64,000 bases of DNA from Candidatus Enterococcus huntleyi (GTDB taxonomy: Bacteria > Bacillota > Bacilli > Lactobacillales > Enterococcaceae): assembly GCF_009933175.1 (NCBI RefSeq), contig NZ_MAEJ01000008.1, forward strand, positions 1-64,000, given 5' to 3'. Numbering within the stretch: the first letter of the stretch is position 1; each line of letters starts with the position of its first letter. Below, one piece after another: positions 18,160 through 27,508 of this stretch. Position numbers and translations under genes: made by a program. Under the pieces are notes generated by a model. It did no database searches and was not told the origin of the DNA. It saw only the letters and a program-made list of their open reading frames with translations.

Positions 18160-19020
18160 CTACAACAGTCCATCCTGTTCTTTCATTCCTTGAACATAAA
18201 GACTGGCTGCCAGCAGATCAGCACTTCCTCCTGGCGAGATTTGTTTTTCCTCACAGTAGGCGATCAGCGCTAGAAATGCTTGATTGGGTAGGGCAGTTTG
18301 ATTGGCTTCTTTGGCAAGCTGATGGACATGGGTCAGTGTTTCTTGATTGCTACGATATAAAATACACGTATCATCTAATGAACCAATAATCGCTAAGAGC
18401 ATGTGCAGATTGCGCATTTGTGTGGTTTCGTCAGTATGGCGTTCGTACTCGTCCAATGCAAGTTGGACATGTGGATAGCCAGCGACTGCTTCCCCATAGG
18501 CTCCGGATACGCCAAATTGTTGTTTGACCTTTTGCCCGTGGGTAACTTTTGATTCACGGCTGACTGGTGCTTTCTGATAGGTCCGATCGGGATAAGCCGC
18601 TAGTTTTGCAACTTCGTCAAAGATTGTTCGCGTATCGACGAAGCCTTGCAAGCTCATTTGGCTAGCCGATACACTGACCAACAAGCCTAACGACCAGATA
18701 GCACCTTTATGCGTATTGACTTGGTCGGTTGCTTGATACATCGCTTCTTCTGCTTGTCGACCAATCTGCGCAATCGCTTCTCTTAGTTCCTGATTGACGG
18801 GTTTGCCCCATGCTGCTTGAGCCATTTCATAAAAATAAGGTGTTAACGCGCGAGCTGATTTGATGAATAATTGATAATTCATGTCTTCATGAGAGCCATT
18901 ATTTAGTCGATCCACTAGGCCTGGTTTTGGCGTTAGACTGACTTCCTCAATCAAGGCTGCTTCCACCTTTTTCGCTAGTGTCCAACTAATTACTTGGCTC
19001 TTTTCAACCACTTTATTCAT
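18160..19020 (-). CDS. mdcB: Triphosphoribosyl-dephospho-CoA synthase
   Basis: 286 residues from ATG 19020, eight bases after AAGGAG; the GTG at 19029 overlaps that site. The CitG/MdcB family signature is present: 'VSLTPKPGLVDRLNNGSH' near residue 30 and 'VNTHKGAIWSLGLL' near residue 100, plus 'SPGGSADLLAASLY' at the end. The enzyme makes 2'-(5''-triphosphoribosyl)-3'-dephospho-CoA from ATP and dephospho-CoA, the precursor of the acyl-carrier-protein prosthetic group. MdcG uses it to load MdcC. It is the last gene of the malonate decarboxylase operon. Confidence 0.93.
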   Translation of the reverse strand: MNKVVEKSQVISWTLAKKVEAALIEEVSLTPKPGLVDRLNNGSHEDMNYQLFIKSARALTPYFYEMAQAAWGKPVNQELREAIAQIGRQAEEAMYQATDQVNTHKGAIWSLGLLVSVSASQMSLQGFVDTRTIFDEVAKLAAYPDRTYQKAPVSRESKVTHGQKVKQQFGVSGAYGEAVAGYPHVQLALDEYERHTDETTQMRNLHMLLAIIGSLDDTCILYRSNQETLTHVHQLAKEANQTALPNQAFLALIAYCEEKQISPGGSADLLAASLYVQGMKEQDGLL

Positions 19021-19101
19021 CCTCTGCACTCCTTCTTTTCATTTTATTATTCCTATTTATTGAATAAATAGGTCCTTCCGATTACGAATTCCTATGATTC
19101 T

Positions 19102-20217
19102 CTATTTCTTAACTAAATGAGCAACTTCCTTTTGTGGATGCACTAGTCCTTTAACCCATGACCACACGATATGCAAGATGAACGATAGGAAGAAGGCGCA
19201 GGTTGCTGTCAATAAGTAAGCAAAAATAATCATCGCGCCTGTTGGTAATTTCAACCAAGTATCTTTGAAGACCAATAATAACGTTTGGAAAACAAAGACG
19301 TTGGCTAAATAGGTTCTGTATGCGTAAGTTGAGAGCCATTTGAAAGCAGGTAAACAGAACGAATTTTTCAAAATCATCTTAGAAGCAAATAAGAAAACAG
19401 CAAGCACAATCAATAAGCTATAGAGACTTTGAATTGTATTGAGGTACGGCGCATTGCCGAAGCTAACCTCGCCGGGTGCTGCTAATATAGCTTTAATCGC
19501 GAACATTGTAATAGCTATTCCTACAGGAATCAACGCGAAACGAATTTTGTTAAGAACGGTGTACAACTCTTCATGATAACGGAAGGCTGCCGCACCATAA
19601 ATGCCATAGATTAAAAAGCTGAGTACTAAACGATCAAGTAAATACCAGTCCTCATTGTGGACACCTGCAAAGACTTGATTTTGATAGAATAGGTACCAAA
19701 CGACATACAAAACTGTCGCTAAAAATAACACAGGAAGCACTTGTTTTTTCTTGTTAAATACCTTGTAGCCTAACCAAACAAAGAAAGGCATTAGTAATTG
19801 AATTTGGAGCATCATCACGGTATACCACAAATGTGGCGCACCGTCACCCGTGACATATTTCAAAAGAAAGCTGGCTGTATCAGTGTATGGAACCTTTTGT
19901 TGAACCGCTGGAAAGACGAATAAATAAACGCTTGTCCATAAAAGATAGGGCACCACCAATTCAAAAAACTTTTCCTTCAAAAATTCGATATAGGTTAAAT
20001 GCTGACTCGTTTTTACCATGTTATAAACAATTGCAAAAATAAACATTGGCGCCGTATATTTCATAATCACATAAAAAGCACCGATGAAGGTAGCCGTTGT
20101 TTCATTGTGTGTGTTGCTCAAGGCAAAGGTCAAAATCGTTTGCATCATTACGGCCGTTACGGCAAACACCTTTTGAAAATCACTTACATTAATCTTGATT
20201 TCTTTATTTTCAAACAT
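19102..20217 (-). CDS. Acyltransferase-3-like integral membrane protein in malonate operon
   Basis: 371 residues with about ten predicted membrane helices from residue 14 to 355 and a short basic tail. The overall pattern ('FLKEKFFELVVPYLLWTSVYLF', 'HLWYTVMMLQIQLLMPFFVW') recalls the acyltransferase 3 / OafA family of membrane proteins. The family's usual first helix with a conserved His is replaced by 'FQKVFAVTAVMMQTILTFAL', so the enzymatic site may be absent. The ribosome binding site is weak (GAGAAGATGAC). It lies between mdcG and mdcB, in the slot where other malonate clusters carry transporter genes. No known malonate transporter (MdcLM, MdcF or MatC type) is visible, so a transport or accessory role is possible but unproven. 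Confidence 0.75.
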   Translation of the reverse strand: MFENKEIKINVSDFQKVFAVTAVMMQTILTFALSNTHNETTATFIGAFYVIMKYTAPMFIFAIVYNMVKTSQHLTYIEFLKEKFFELVVPYLLWTSVYLFVFPAVQQKVPYTDTASFLLKYVTGDGAPHLWYTVMMLQIQLLMPFFVWLGYKVFNKKKQVLPVLFLATVLYVVWYLFYQNQVFAGVHNEDWYLLDRLVLSFLIYGIYGAAAFRYHEELYTVLNKIRFALIPVGIAITMFAIKAILAAPGEVSFGNAPYLNTIQSLYSLLIVLAVFLFASKMILKNSFCLPAFKWLSTYAYRTYLANVFVFQTLLLVFKDTWLKLPTGAMIIFAYLLTATCAFFLSFILHIVWSWVKGLVHPQKEVAHLVKK

Positions 20218-20244
20218 GTCATCTTCTCACTTTTCTGTATTTTT

Positions 20245-20832
20245 TTACCATAACTCATCCGTTAATACAGGACCTGTAATGGTTTTAAGCAGGAGTTTCT
20301 TCCCATGATTTCTGAGGTACTCTTTTAAAGCAAAACCGCCTTTTTCAGTGATGATTTGTGTGTCTACTTGGTGAAAATATTCAAGGTTTTGCTGAATGAC
20401 CGTTAAAGGTAAATCAGCTAGCTCCTTGGTATAAATAAGCAAATCAAAATCACTGGTTTCCTTCACAGTTGGAAATCCTGTGGCTAGCTCAAAGCCTAAA
20501 CTCCCGCCAACACCCCATTTTGATCCTTTCAGAATTTTCTTTGCTTGTTGGAAAGCAAGATAAACAGGATATTGAGCAATTTCAGTTTTACGAAAGCTCT
20601 CTTTTTCGGTCAGCTGCCACGGATGAATGACTGCTGTCACGGCTTCTTGAGGCAGCTCAAAAGCAAATCGTTGACTGCGTTCTTTGCCTCTGAGGCCGAC
20701 AGGTAGTTTATTTTGCGTGGCTGTTCCTCGACGCACGGTTGCATAGAGCGGATCTGTTTCACAAAACCAATCTGGCCAGTCAACTTGAAGAGCTTCCGTT
20801 TTTTGAAATTGCACAATATCATGAGCATCCAT
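20245..20832 (-). CDS. mdcG: Phosphoribosyl-dephospho-CoA transferase (holo-MdcC synthase)
   Basis: 195 residues. A nucleotidyltransferase-like core is visible: 'KWGVGGSLGFELATG' near residue 105 and the metal-binding 'TSDFDLLIY' near 128. The protein transfers the triphosphoribosyl-dephospho-CoA made by MdcB to a serine of MdcC, giving active acyl carrier protein. The start lies 3 bp after the mdcDE stop, which suggests translational coupling. The length is a little shorter than the roughly 205 residues of the proteobacterial MdcG. Confidence 0.9.
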   Translation of the reverse strand: MDAHDIVQFQKTEALQVDWPDWFCETDPLYATVRRGTATQNKLPVGLRGKERSQRFAFELPQEAVTAVIHPWQLTEKESFRKTEIAQYPVYLAFQQAKKILKGSKWGVGGSLGFELATGFPTVKETSDFDLLIYTKELADLPLTVIQQNLEYFHQVDTQIITEKGGFALKEYLRNHGKKLLLKTITGPVLTDELW

Positions 20833-20835
20833 TAC

Positions 20836-22518
20836 TTATCCATTCCATTCTTCATTCATTTTTTTGAACACTTTATTTGTTTCTACACGTCCACCATCGA
20901 CCGCAATTTGATTTGTGTAACGATTAGTTAGCATCGTGTCGTTGGTTTCTCGAACATCTTTGATGGCTGCATTCACAGCAGAAATTACTTGATTAACGCT
21001 ATCTTCCGTTGTTTCTTGACTGACAACTGTTTCTAAAAATGCATAGACAGCGCCTAATCGAGTAAAGTTTTTCACATCATAAGCAATTGCTGGTACTTTT
21101 TCAGCTGCCGCTTCAATTTCTTCAATCGTTCGATTAGTTACCCGTCCAGCACTCGCTTTAGACATCGCTTGGACATTGATTTCTTGACTATTCAAGGCGA
21201 TTAAACGAGAGGATTGCAAGCCATGTGCTAAGAACGCACCTGAGATAGCATTTCCGGCAATCACGCCAATAACTGGGTGACCCGCTTGACGTAATTTGGC
21301 ATAGCCTGCGGCACTATTTGCTAGCGCCATGTGGATCCCGATCAATTCTTCATTGTAGCCGTAAGCTTGGCTTGGCACATCAATAACTGCTACGATTGGA
21401 CGCTTGACTGATTTGTCTTTATCTTCTTGATAGATTGCTTCAAGAATTTGTCCCATGCGAAAGCCTTCAACTAGACCCACTTCGCCATTTCTCACACGAT
21501 ACATCGGATTTTCGTTGTCTGGAATAATGCTAGTCACGACGGCTTCTTCCGAAAATTTATCAGATGCCCCATAATAGACTGTTCCGACAGAAGATTTAGG
21601 TTGGCTGTAGTTAGTTAACGCTTGGAACCATTGGTATCCCACGCTATCACTCACGAATTCTTGTGACTCAGTAATCGTTGGTAACGCCACTTTCTCTTCT
21701 TTATGATTGTTCAATGCTTGGTTGTAGTCCTCAATAGTCATCGGTTTAGATAGGTCTAATTCTGATAGAAGCGACAAGTAAAAGTCAGCTCGTTCGCTGC
21801 GATGACTGTCGACTCTTTCTTTGATTGCCGTACTTACCGCTGCCTGAATCGCTTCGACTGAGTCCGTAACCACTTCATCGACCACCTGCGCATTCAACCG
21901 TTGACGCGAACCTACTGTATTCCAAATGAGGTCTTTGTCGCTCGCATCAAATTCACGCACGCCAGCTTCTTGTTCAATGACTTCAGGTCCATTCAACCCA
22001 ACTCGGGCTTTTTTCGTTGAAATCAAGTAACTCATTAGAGCTGACGTTATAGACATGCCACCAAATGAACCGACACGTCCAGGAACGACGCCAATCACTG
22101 GCACATATTTTTTCAAAGCCACGATTAAATTACCAATCTCTGAAATCGAAAGTAGGCCATAATTTGCTTCTTGCAAACGCACGCCACCGGTATCTAAAAT
22201 CAGTACTGGAATAATTTCATTTCCTGCTTGATTTTCTTCTAGAACGTGGGTTAAGGCAGCAATAATTTTAGCGCCTGATACTTCGCCAATCCCGCCTCCT
22301 TGGAATTTTCCTTCTGTCGCAATCACAACGACTGCTTTTTGATCAATCGTACCGCGACAAACTACGATCCCGTCATCACTTTCTGGGACAATCCCTTGTG
22401 CGACCAAGTTCGGAGCAATCATTTGGTCAAAAGGATCAATCAATTCGCGGCCGCTTTTATCATCTAATAAGGCCGCGACACGTTCTCTTGCTGCTAATTC
22501 AACAAAACTATTTTTCAT
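20836..22518 (-). CDS. mdcDE: Malonate decarboxylase beta-gamma fusion (MdcD-MdcE)
   Basis: 560 residues in one chain. Residues 1 to about 275 match MdcD, the malonyl-ACP decarboxylase beta subunit of the crotonase/carboxyltransferase fold ('GTIDQKAVVVIATEGKFQGGGIGEVSGAKI', 'VPGRVGSFGGMSITSALMSYLI'). From about 300 the match is to MdcE, the gamma subunit ('PIVAVIDVPSQAYGYNEELIGIHMALANSAAGYA', 'GNAISGAFLAHGL'). In Klebsiella and Pseudomonas these are two genes. The start overlaps mdcC by 11 bp and has GGAGG upstream. It decarboxylates malonyl-MdcC to acetyl-MdcC and CO2 in the cytoplasm. Confidence 0.92.
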   Translation of the reverse strand: MKNSFVELAARERVAALLDDKSGRELIDPFDQMIAPNLVAQGIVPESDDGIVVCRGTIDQKAVVVIATEGKFQGGGIGEVSGAKIIAALTHVLEENQAGNEIIPVLILDTGGVRLQEANYGLLSISEIGNLIVALKKYVPVIGVVPGRVGSFGGMSITSALMSYLISTKKARVGLNGPEVIEQEAGVREFDASDKDLIWNTVGSRQRLNAQVVDEVVTDSVEAIQAAVSTAIKERVDSHRSERADFYLSLLSELDLSKPMTIEDYNQALNNHKEEKVALPTITESQEFVSDSVGYQWFQALTNYSQPKSSVGTVYYGASDKFSEEAVVTSIIPDNENPMYRVRNGEVGLVEGFRMGQILEAIYQEDKDKSVKRPIVAVIDVPSQAYGYNEELIGIHMALANSAAGYAKLRQAGHPVIGVIAGNAISGAFLAHGLQSSRLIALNSQEINVQAMSKASAGRVTNRTIEEIEAAAEKVPAIAYDVKNFTRLGAVYAFLETVVSQETTEDSVNQVISAVNAAIKDVRETNDTMLTNRYTNQIAVDGGRVETNKVFKKMNEEWNG

Positions 22519-22807
22519 CTGAAATTTCCTCCATTGCTTGTGTCAATCGTAAATAAACAACACCTGGTGTCGCACCAAAATCATTAATTACGATATCTGA
22601 CAAAATAGGATAACGATCAAAAAATCGCGTCAAAACATTTTTCCACACTTCATCAAAGCTATCGCTACCAGTACATACTCGAACAGTCGCTTCACTTTTT
22701 TCAGTTGGAAACAGTAATATTTCTAAGTCACCTGAGCCAACTACGCCCACATGCACTTTTTCTTTAATTGGTTGGGTTGCTTTATAGGTATACGTTAATT
22801 GTTCCAT
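22508..22807 (-). CDS. mdcC: Malonate decarboxylase acyl carrier protein (delta)
   Basis: 99 residues, the normal size. The prosthetic-group serine lies in 'VGVVGSGDLEILL' near residue 27. GAAGGAG precedes the ATG at 22807. The protein carries acetyl and malonyl thioesters on 2'-(5''-phosphoribosyl)-3'-dephospho-CoA between MdcA, MdcH and MdcDE. The gene overlaps the start of mdcDE. Confidence 0.93.
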   Translation of the reverse strand: MEQLTYTYKATQPIKEKVHVGVVGSGDLEILLFPTEKSEATVRVCTGSDSFDEVWKNVLTRFFDRYPILSDIVINDFGATPGVVYLRLTQAMEEISDEK

Positions 22808-22823
22808 CTTCTCTATCTCCTTC

Positions 22824-24470
22824 TTATGACCAAGTCCGAAACTTCATTGGGGGTTCATACAAGCCATCTGACCATTCAACTAAATCGTCGATGGTTTGAG
22901 CAGCTAATAAAGAACGTTTAGCATCGCTACGTTTGATGCCTAAATCCTCTGGCAATTTAACAATTCCGGCTTTTCTCAATTCATCTAATGACGCTTTTGT
23001 GCTAGTCATGCCAATCGGTGTCACGCCACCAATCGCTGCAATCGCTGCTTGTTTTTCAGCTTTTGTTTTGGCTTTGTAGAGATAAGCAATCCCTTCTTCA
23101 GTCACAATATGCGTCGTGTCTTCGCTATAAATCATCACCGGTGCATTCGCAAGTCCCGCTTGTTTTTGCACATCGATAGCATCCAGCGTTTCGACAAAGA
23201 CTGGTTTCTTGTTTGAGCCATAGGTTTCAACCATTTGAACCACTAATTTTTGGCCTTTGCCTAATGGATCGTCCCCTTGACGTAATGATTGCCATGCGGG
23301 TGTTGAATGACGACGTCCGCCAGGATTATGGCCCATGTTAGGGGCGCCACCAAAACCAGATAGACGACCTTTTGTAACCGTTGAAGAATTGCCTTCATAA
23401 TCTAATTGTAAAGTTGAGCCGATGAACATATCCGCTGCATATTGGCCGGCTGTTTGTGATAAAGCACGGTTACTACGCATGGTGCCATCTTTGCCGACAA
23501 AGAACACATCTGGACGAGCCGAGATATATTTTTCCATGCCAACTTCGCCACCAAAACTATGAATACTTTCAACCCAACCAGACTCAATCGCTGGAATCAT
23601 CGTTGGATGTGGATTTAAGACCCAATTCTTCGCAACTTTCCCTTTAATTCCTAAAGTTTCGCCATACGTTGGCAACAATAATTCGATCGCTGCGGTATTA
23701 AAGCCAATCCCGTGATTCAATGATTGTACTTCATGCTCTGCATAAATTCCTTTTAGAGCCATCATCGCCATCAAAATTTGGAGCTCCGTGATGTTTTGTG
23801 GGTCACGTGTAAATAGTGGTTCTAATTGATACGGTTCATCAGACTGAACAATCACGTCAATCCAGTCACCTGGGATATCGACACGTGGTAATTTATCCAC
23901 CACTTCGTTCACTTGAACAATCACAATACCGTCCTTGAAGGCTGCCGCTTCAACAATCGTCGGTGTTTCTTCTGTGTTATAACCGGTATAAAGATTGCCT
24001 GCTTTATCTGCTTTATCTGCAGCAACTAAGACCACATTTGGAATTAAATCAACAAATAAACGGCCGTATAATTCTAGATACGTATGAATATCGCCTAACT
24101 TCATCGTGCCATCTTCGATCATTTGTGCGACGCGCACACTTTGAGCACCGGCATATGAAAAGTCCATCTTGTCAGCAATCCCTTTTTCAAAGATTGTTAA
24201 ATGCTCTGGGCGAGAAATACTCGACATAATGATATGCAAATTATTGACTTTCTCTGTGTTGACTTTTTCTAAGCTCTTTGATAAAAAGCTCGCTTGTTTT
24301 TGGTTATCGCCTTCTAAAACAACCTTGTCGCCCGGTGTAATTAAGCGTTCCAAGACCTCAACAATTGCCTCAGTTTGAATGTATTTTCCATCCATCAATT
24401 CACTGATTTTCGCCATTGTCTTCGCTTTTTTCTCACGTTTTGAAGCCCAATTTCTTTTTTCTTTTTCCAT
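22824..24470 (-). CDS. mdcA: Malonate decarboxylase alpha subunit (ACP transferase)
   Basis: 548 residues from ATG 24470. TTG 24476 and ATG 24488 are in-frame alternatives, and GGAG at 24486-24483 fits TTG or this ATG better. The sequence resembles MdcA throughout, from 'NWASKREKKAKTMAKI' to 'SDGLYEPPMKFRTW'. A glycine-rich 'GRLSGFGGAPNMGHNPGGRRHSTPAW' near residue 365 is diagnostic. It swaps malonate for acetate on acetyl-MdcC. The gene lies directly after mdcH, with their ends within a few bases, and 16 bp before mdcC. Confidence 0.93.
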   Translation of the reverse strand: MEKEKRNWASKREKKAKTMAKISELMDGKYIQTEAIVEVLERLITPGDKVVLEGDNQKQASFLSKSLEKVNTEKVNNLHIIMSSISRPEHLTIFEKGIADKMDFSYAGAQSVRVAQMIEDGTMKLGDIHTYLELYGRLFVDLIPNVVLVAADKADKAGNLYTGYNTEETPTIVEAAAFKDGIVIVQVNEVVDKLPRVDIPGDWIDVIVQSDEPYQLEPLFTRDPQNITELQILMAMMALKGIYAEHEVQSLNHGIGFNTAAIELLLPTYGETLGIKGKVAKNWVLNPHPTMIPAIESGWVESIHSFGGEVGMEKYISARPDVFFVGKDGTMRSNRALSQTAGQYAADMFIGSTLQLDYEGNSSTVTKGRLSGFGGAPNMGHNPGGRRHSTPAWQSLRQGDDPLGKGQKLVVQMVETYGSNKKPVFVETLDAIDVQKQAGLANAPVMIYSEDTTHIVTEEGIAYLYKAKTKAEKQAAIAAIGGVTPIGMTSTKASLDELRKAGIVKLPEDLGIKRSDAKRSLLAAQTIDDLVEWSDGLYEPPMKFRTWS

Positions 24471-24478
24471 TATCAAAT

Positions 24479-25384
24479 TCATCTCCATTTTTCATATAGA
24501 AAGACTGTATCTTCCATTCCATGCTGTTCAAGGTTAAGCAGCCTGATTTCCTCACCAAACTTCGCTTGATAAAGATTCGTTAACGTCTTGCCCGGTGGCA
24601 GCTCGATGGCCATCTTCATGCCCAGTTCTTTTGTCACATCCATGATTTTATTCCATTGAACAGGGTGGGCAATGTTGTTCAGTAAATCTTGACGAATCTC
24701 CTCTTTATCAGTTGTTGCGCGCCCATCAGTATTTTTTAAATACGTACAAGAAGGAGGTGCTAATTGCGTGTGTTCAACAAAAGGTGCAAAAGCTTCGACC
24801 GTATCTTCCATTAATAAACAGTGGGAAGGAACGGCTACTTTTAATAACTTAGCTGTCTGAGCTTGATATTGCTTCGCTGCCTCAAGCGTATGCTCCATTC
24901 CTTGAATACTCCCTGAGATTGTCTGTTGCATCGGACAATTTTCATTAGAAACATACACCGGATGAGCTTCATCGAAGGTTTTAGCAACCAATTCTTCGAC
25001 TTCTGAACGCGTCAGGCCAACAATCACACCCATACCAAAGCCACTGGGATAAGCTTTCTTCATCAATGAAGCCCGATGATAGACCAACGCGAGCATCTCG
25101 TTTAGATTCAGTACGCCACACGCATAAGCTGCGGCAAATGCGCCAATCGAATGACCCGCAACTAACTCCGGATAAATCTCTCGCTTCTTCAACTCATCCG
25201 TATAAAAAGCAGCCTTTACGACTAACGCTAATTGCGTGAACACCGTATCCTCATAACACAATGGCGTCTCTTCTAACAAAATGCCGGTTATTTTTTGACA
25301 AGCCTCGATATATTCCTTAGGCACATCCTTCAACATACCCAAGCCTTGCCCCCCTTGTCCGGGAAATAAAAATCCACTACTCAT
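24479..25384 (-). CDS. mdcH: Malonyl-CoA:ACP transacylase of malonate decarboxylase
   Basis: 301 residues from ATG 25384 behind AAAGGAGGTG; the GTG/ATG codons upstream are redundant. FabD-like fold: 'FLFPGQGGQGLGML' at the N-terminus, the catalytic Ser in 'VAGHSIGAFAAAYACG' near residue 80, and His near 'VAVPSHCLLME'. It provides the first malonyl load on MdcC from malonyl-CoA, priming the cycle. As the first gene of the leftward operon, it faces the divergent LysR regulator. Confidence 0.92.
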   Translation of the reverse strand: MSSGFLFPGQGGQGLGMLKDVPKEYIEACQKITGILLEETPLCYEDTVFTQLALVVKAAFYTDELKKREIYPELVAGHSIGAFAAAYACGVLNLNEMLALVYHRASLMKKAYPSGFGMGVIVGLTRSEVEELVAKTFDEAHPVYVSNENCPMQQTISGSIQGMEHTLEAAKQYQAQTAKLLKVAVPSHCLLMEDTVEAFAPFVEHTQLAPPSCTYLKNTDGRATTDKEEIRQDLLNNIAHPVQWNKIMDVTKELGMKMAIELPPGKTLTNLYQAKFGEEIRLLNLEQHGMEDTVFLYEKWR

Positions 25385-25505
25385 CACTGCACCTCCTTTC
25401 ATATAAGAGCTTCTATGACTATCTTAACGAATCTCTGCTATAATGATAAATATCGATATGATAACAACCTATAACCATAAAGATATGGATGGAGGAAAAC
25501 GACTG
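25385..25505. promoter_or_regulatory. Divergent mdc / LysR control region
   Basis: Rightward: -10 TATAAT at 25439-25444, with a poor -35 near 25415. Leftward: TTATCA and TAAGAT boxes 17 bp apart fit an mdc promoter. A palindrome ATATCGATAT (25450-25459) lies between and at the edge of both, where a LysR-type activator would be expected to bind. The assignment is by pattern only. Confidence 0.5.
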
Positions 25506-26390
25506 ATGAATTATTTACATCTGCGTTATTTTAAGAAAATCGTTGAGACAAAAAATATCACTCAAGCAGCCAGAGAACTCTATACTTCTCAGCCTGCATT
25601 AAGTCGAGCAATGAAGAACTTAGAAAAAAATTTGGATGTGCCTCTGTTCTCTCACCAAGGTCGTAATATTGAATTAACTGCCTACGCAGAAAATTTCTAT
25701 CCTTACGTTGTCAAAAGTCTTCAAGCACTCGATGACGGATTAGACGTGCTTCGTTCTTTAAACGATCAAGATATTTCTTCTATTGAGCTTCATTTAGATG
25801 TAGCCTCAATCTCGATACCTAGTCTGGTTCGGACTTTTTCAGAAAAGCATCCAGACATTCAGCTATCCATCATGCAACACGACACCTTGCCCGACTATAC
25901 CCAGGCAAATGTTCTGTCGATTACTTCTGAGGAGAAAAAAGGCTTAATCAATAGCCCGATTTTAACGGAACCCGTCTATATTGCGCTGCCTAAAAATCAC
26001 CCACTAGCTAAAAAAGAAAAACTTTATCTAGCAGACATCTTACGCGTGCCAATCACCATGCTCTCTAAGAAAAATGCTTTCCGAAAAACGATTGATTTAG
26101 CCGCAGAAGGCAAAGGAATCGAACTAACGATAGGCTCTGTCATGGACGATCCAGCAACCCTCAGATCCGTCCTACGACAAGGATTAGGAATTAGCTTCTT
26201 CCCAAAGATTTCATGGTCCTATGATCAAAACGACCCGTTCGTCATTCGCCCGATTGAAGATTTCCCGATTGAACGAACCATCTACCTATCATCCAATTTA
26301 ACGAAAGACAATCCACTAGCAAAAACCATCGCCCATACGTTAAAAGACTTTTTCTTAACGCGCCACTGCCAAAACGTGGTAGACGAATAG
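25506..26390 (+). CDS. mdcR: LysR-family regulator of malonate operon
   Basis: 294 residues from ATG 25506, ten bases after GGAGG; the upstream frame runs through the promoter. The N-terminal winged helix-turn-helix is clear ('MNYLHLRYFKKIVETKNITQAARELYTSQPALSRAMKNLE'), followed by the substrate-binding domain. Divergence from mdcH and the usual presence of a LysR regulator in mdc clusters make malonate-dependent activation the likely role. The symbol follows the Klebsiella naming and is tentative. Confidence 0.85.
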   Translation: MNYLHLRYFKKIVETKNITQAARELYTSQPALSRAMKNLEKNLDVPLFSHQGRNIELTAYAENFYPYVVKSLQALDDGLDVLRSLNDQDISSIELHLDVASISIPSLVRTFSEKHPDIQLSIMQHDTLPDYTQANVLSITSEEKKGLINSPILTEPVYIALPKNHPLAKKEKLYLADILRVPITMLSKKNAFRKTIDLAAEGKGIELTIGSVMDDPATLRSVLRQGLGISFFPKISWSYDQNDPFVIRPIEDFPIERTIYLSSNLTKDNPLAKTIAHTLKDFFLTRHCQNVVDE

Positions 26391-26402
26391 CAGAACCTAA
26401 AA

Positions 26403-26449
26403 AAGAGAACAAGCTGTGAAGATTTGATATCTTCACAGTTTGTTCTCTA
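26403..26449. terminator. Bidirectional terminator between mdcR and ruvB
   Basis: A 20-bp stem (AGAGAACAAGCTGTGAAGAT with ATCTTCACAGTTTGTTCTCT, one mismatch) closes a TTGAT loop between two convergent genes. Confidence 0.9.
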
Positions 26450-26485
26450 TGTGTTTCAGTAGATAAATTGGTTCTATAATATTTC

Positions 26486-27496
26486 CTATTCATCTTTCCC
26501 CATATAAGGATAGTTGAAATGTTCATAAGCCAATGCTGTCGCAACTCGGCCTCTTTGCGTTCTTTTGATGAAACCTTTTTGAATCAGATACGGTTCATAC
26601 ATATCTTCCACCGTTTCCGTTTCTTCGCCGATGTTGACTGATAATGTACTCAAGCCTACGGGGCCGCCGCCGTATAATTCAATCATCGTTCGTAACAGTT
26701 TTTGATCGACATAATCTAAACCTGCCTGATCGACCTGCAGCATAATCAATGCTTGATCCGCCACACTTCGGTCGATCACCCCATCTGATTGAACTTGCGC
26801 AAAATCTCGTACACGTTTTAATAAACGGTTAGCAATTCGTGGTGTGCCACGTGAACGGCGGGCAATTTCTAGCGCCCCGTCTTCAACAATTTCTGTCGCG
26901 AAAATATCTGATGAACGAAGCACGATTTCTTTCAAGTCACTCTCTTTATAATATTCCATATGCGAAATAATTCCGAAACGGTCTCGTAAAGGCGCCGAAA
27001 GCATCCCCGCTCTGGTCGTCGCACCAATTAATGTGAACGGTGGGAGTGGAAAATGAACCGGATGAGCAGTCGGGCCTTGTCCCACCATGATATCCACATA
27101 AAAATCTTCCATCGCCGAATACAGCATTTCTTCCGCTACACGTGGTAGCCGGTGAATTTCATCAATAAATAACACATCGCCCGGCTCAAGCTCATTTAAA
27201 ATAGCCACTAAATCGCCTGGCCGTTCAATCGCTGGCCCACTAGTTGTTCGGATATTGACCTGCATCTCGTTAGCAATCACCATCGCCATCGTGGTTTTCC
27301 CTAATCCCGGCGGTCCATAAAGTAAGACGTGATCCAACGATTCTTCACGATTTTTCGCGGCTTCAATGTAAATACTCAACTCTTGTTTGACTTTATCCTG
27401 ACCGATATATTGTGCTAAGTACTGAGGACGTAATGATTTTTCTAAGCTTTCCTCTTGCTCATTTGTTTCTGGCGAGACGATTCGTTCCTCTGTCAT
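26486..27496 (-). CDS. ruvB: Holliday junction helicase RuvB
   Basis: 336 residues, from ATG 27496 behind AAGGAGGAG; a GTG one codon upstream is the alternative. The AAA+ ATPase has Walker A '[14 protein letters not shown]', Walker B 'LFIDEIHRL', sensor motif '[17 protein letters not shown]' and arginine finger context '[13 protein letters not shown]'. The C-terminal winged helix ends with '[17 protein letters not shown]'. It drives branch migration of Holliday junctions with RuvA, whose gene lies 12 bp upstream. Confidence 0.98.
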   Translation of the reverse strand: MTEERIVSPETNEQEESLEKSLRPQYLAQYIGQDKVKQELSIYIEAAKNREESLDHVLLYGPPGLGKTTMAMVIANEMQVNIRTTSGPAIERPGDLVAILNELEPGDVLFIDEIHRLPRVAEEMLYSAMEDFYVDIMVGQGPTAHPVHFPLPPFTLIGATTRAGMLSAPLRDRFGIISHMEYYKESDLKEIVLRSSDIFATEIVEDGALEIARRSRGTPRIANRLLKRVRDFAQVQSDGVIDRSVADQALIMLQVDQAGLDYVDQKLLRTMIELYGGGPVGLSTLSVNIGEETETVEDMYEPYLIQKGFIKRTQRGRVATALAYEHFNYPYMGKDE

Positions 27497-27508
27497 CACG
27501 ACTCCTCC

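Noticed and set aside
19102-20217. Assignment as an MdcF/auxin-efflux-type malonate carrier
   Set aside because: Length, helix pattern and motifs fit an acyltransferase-3-like protein better; a transport role is left as a hypothesis only.
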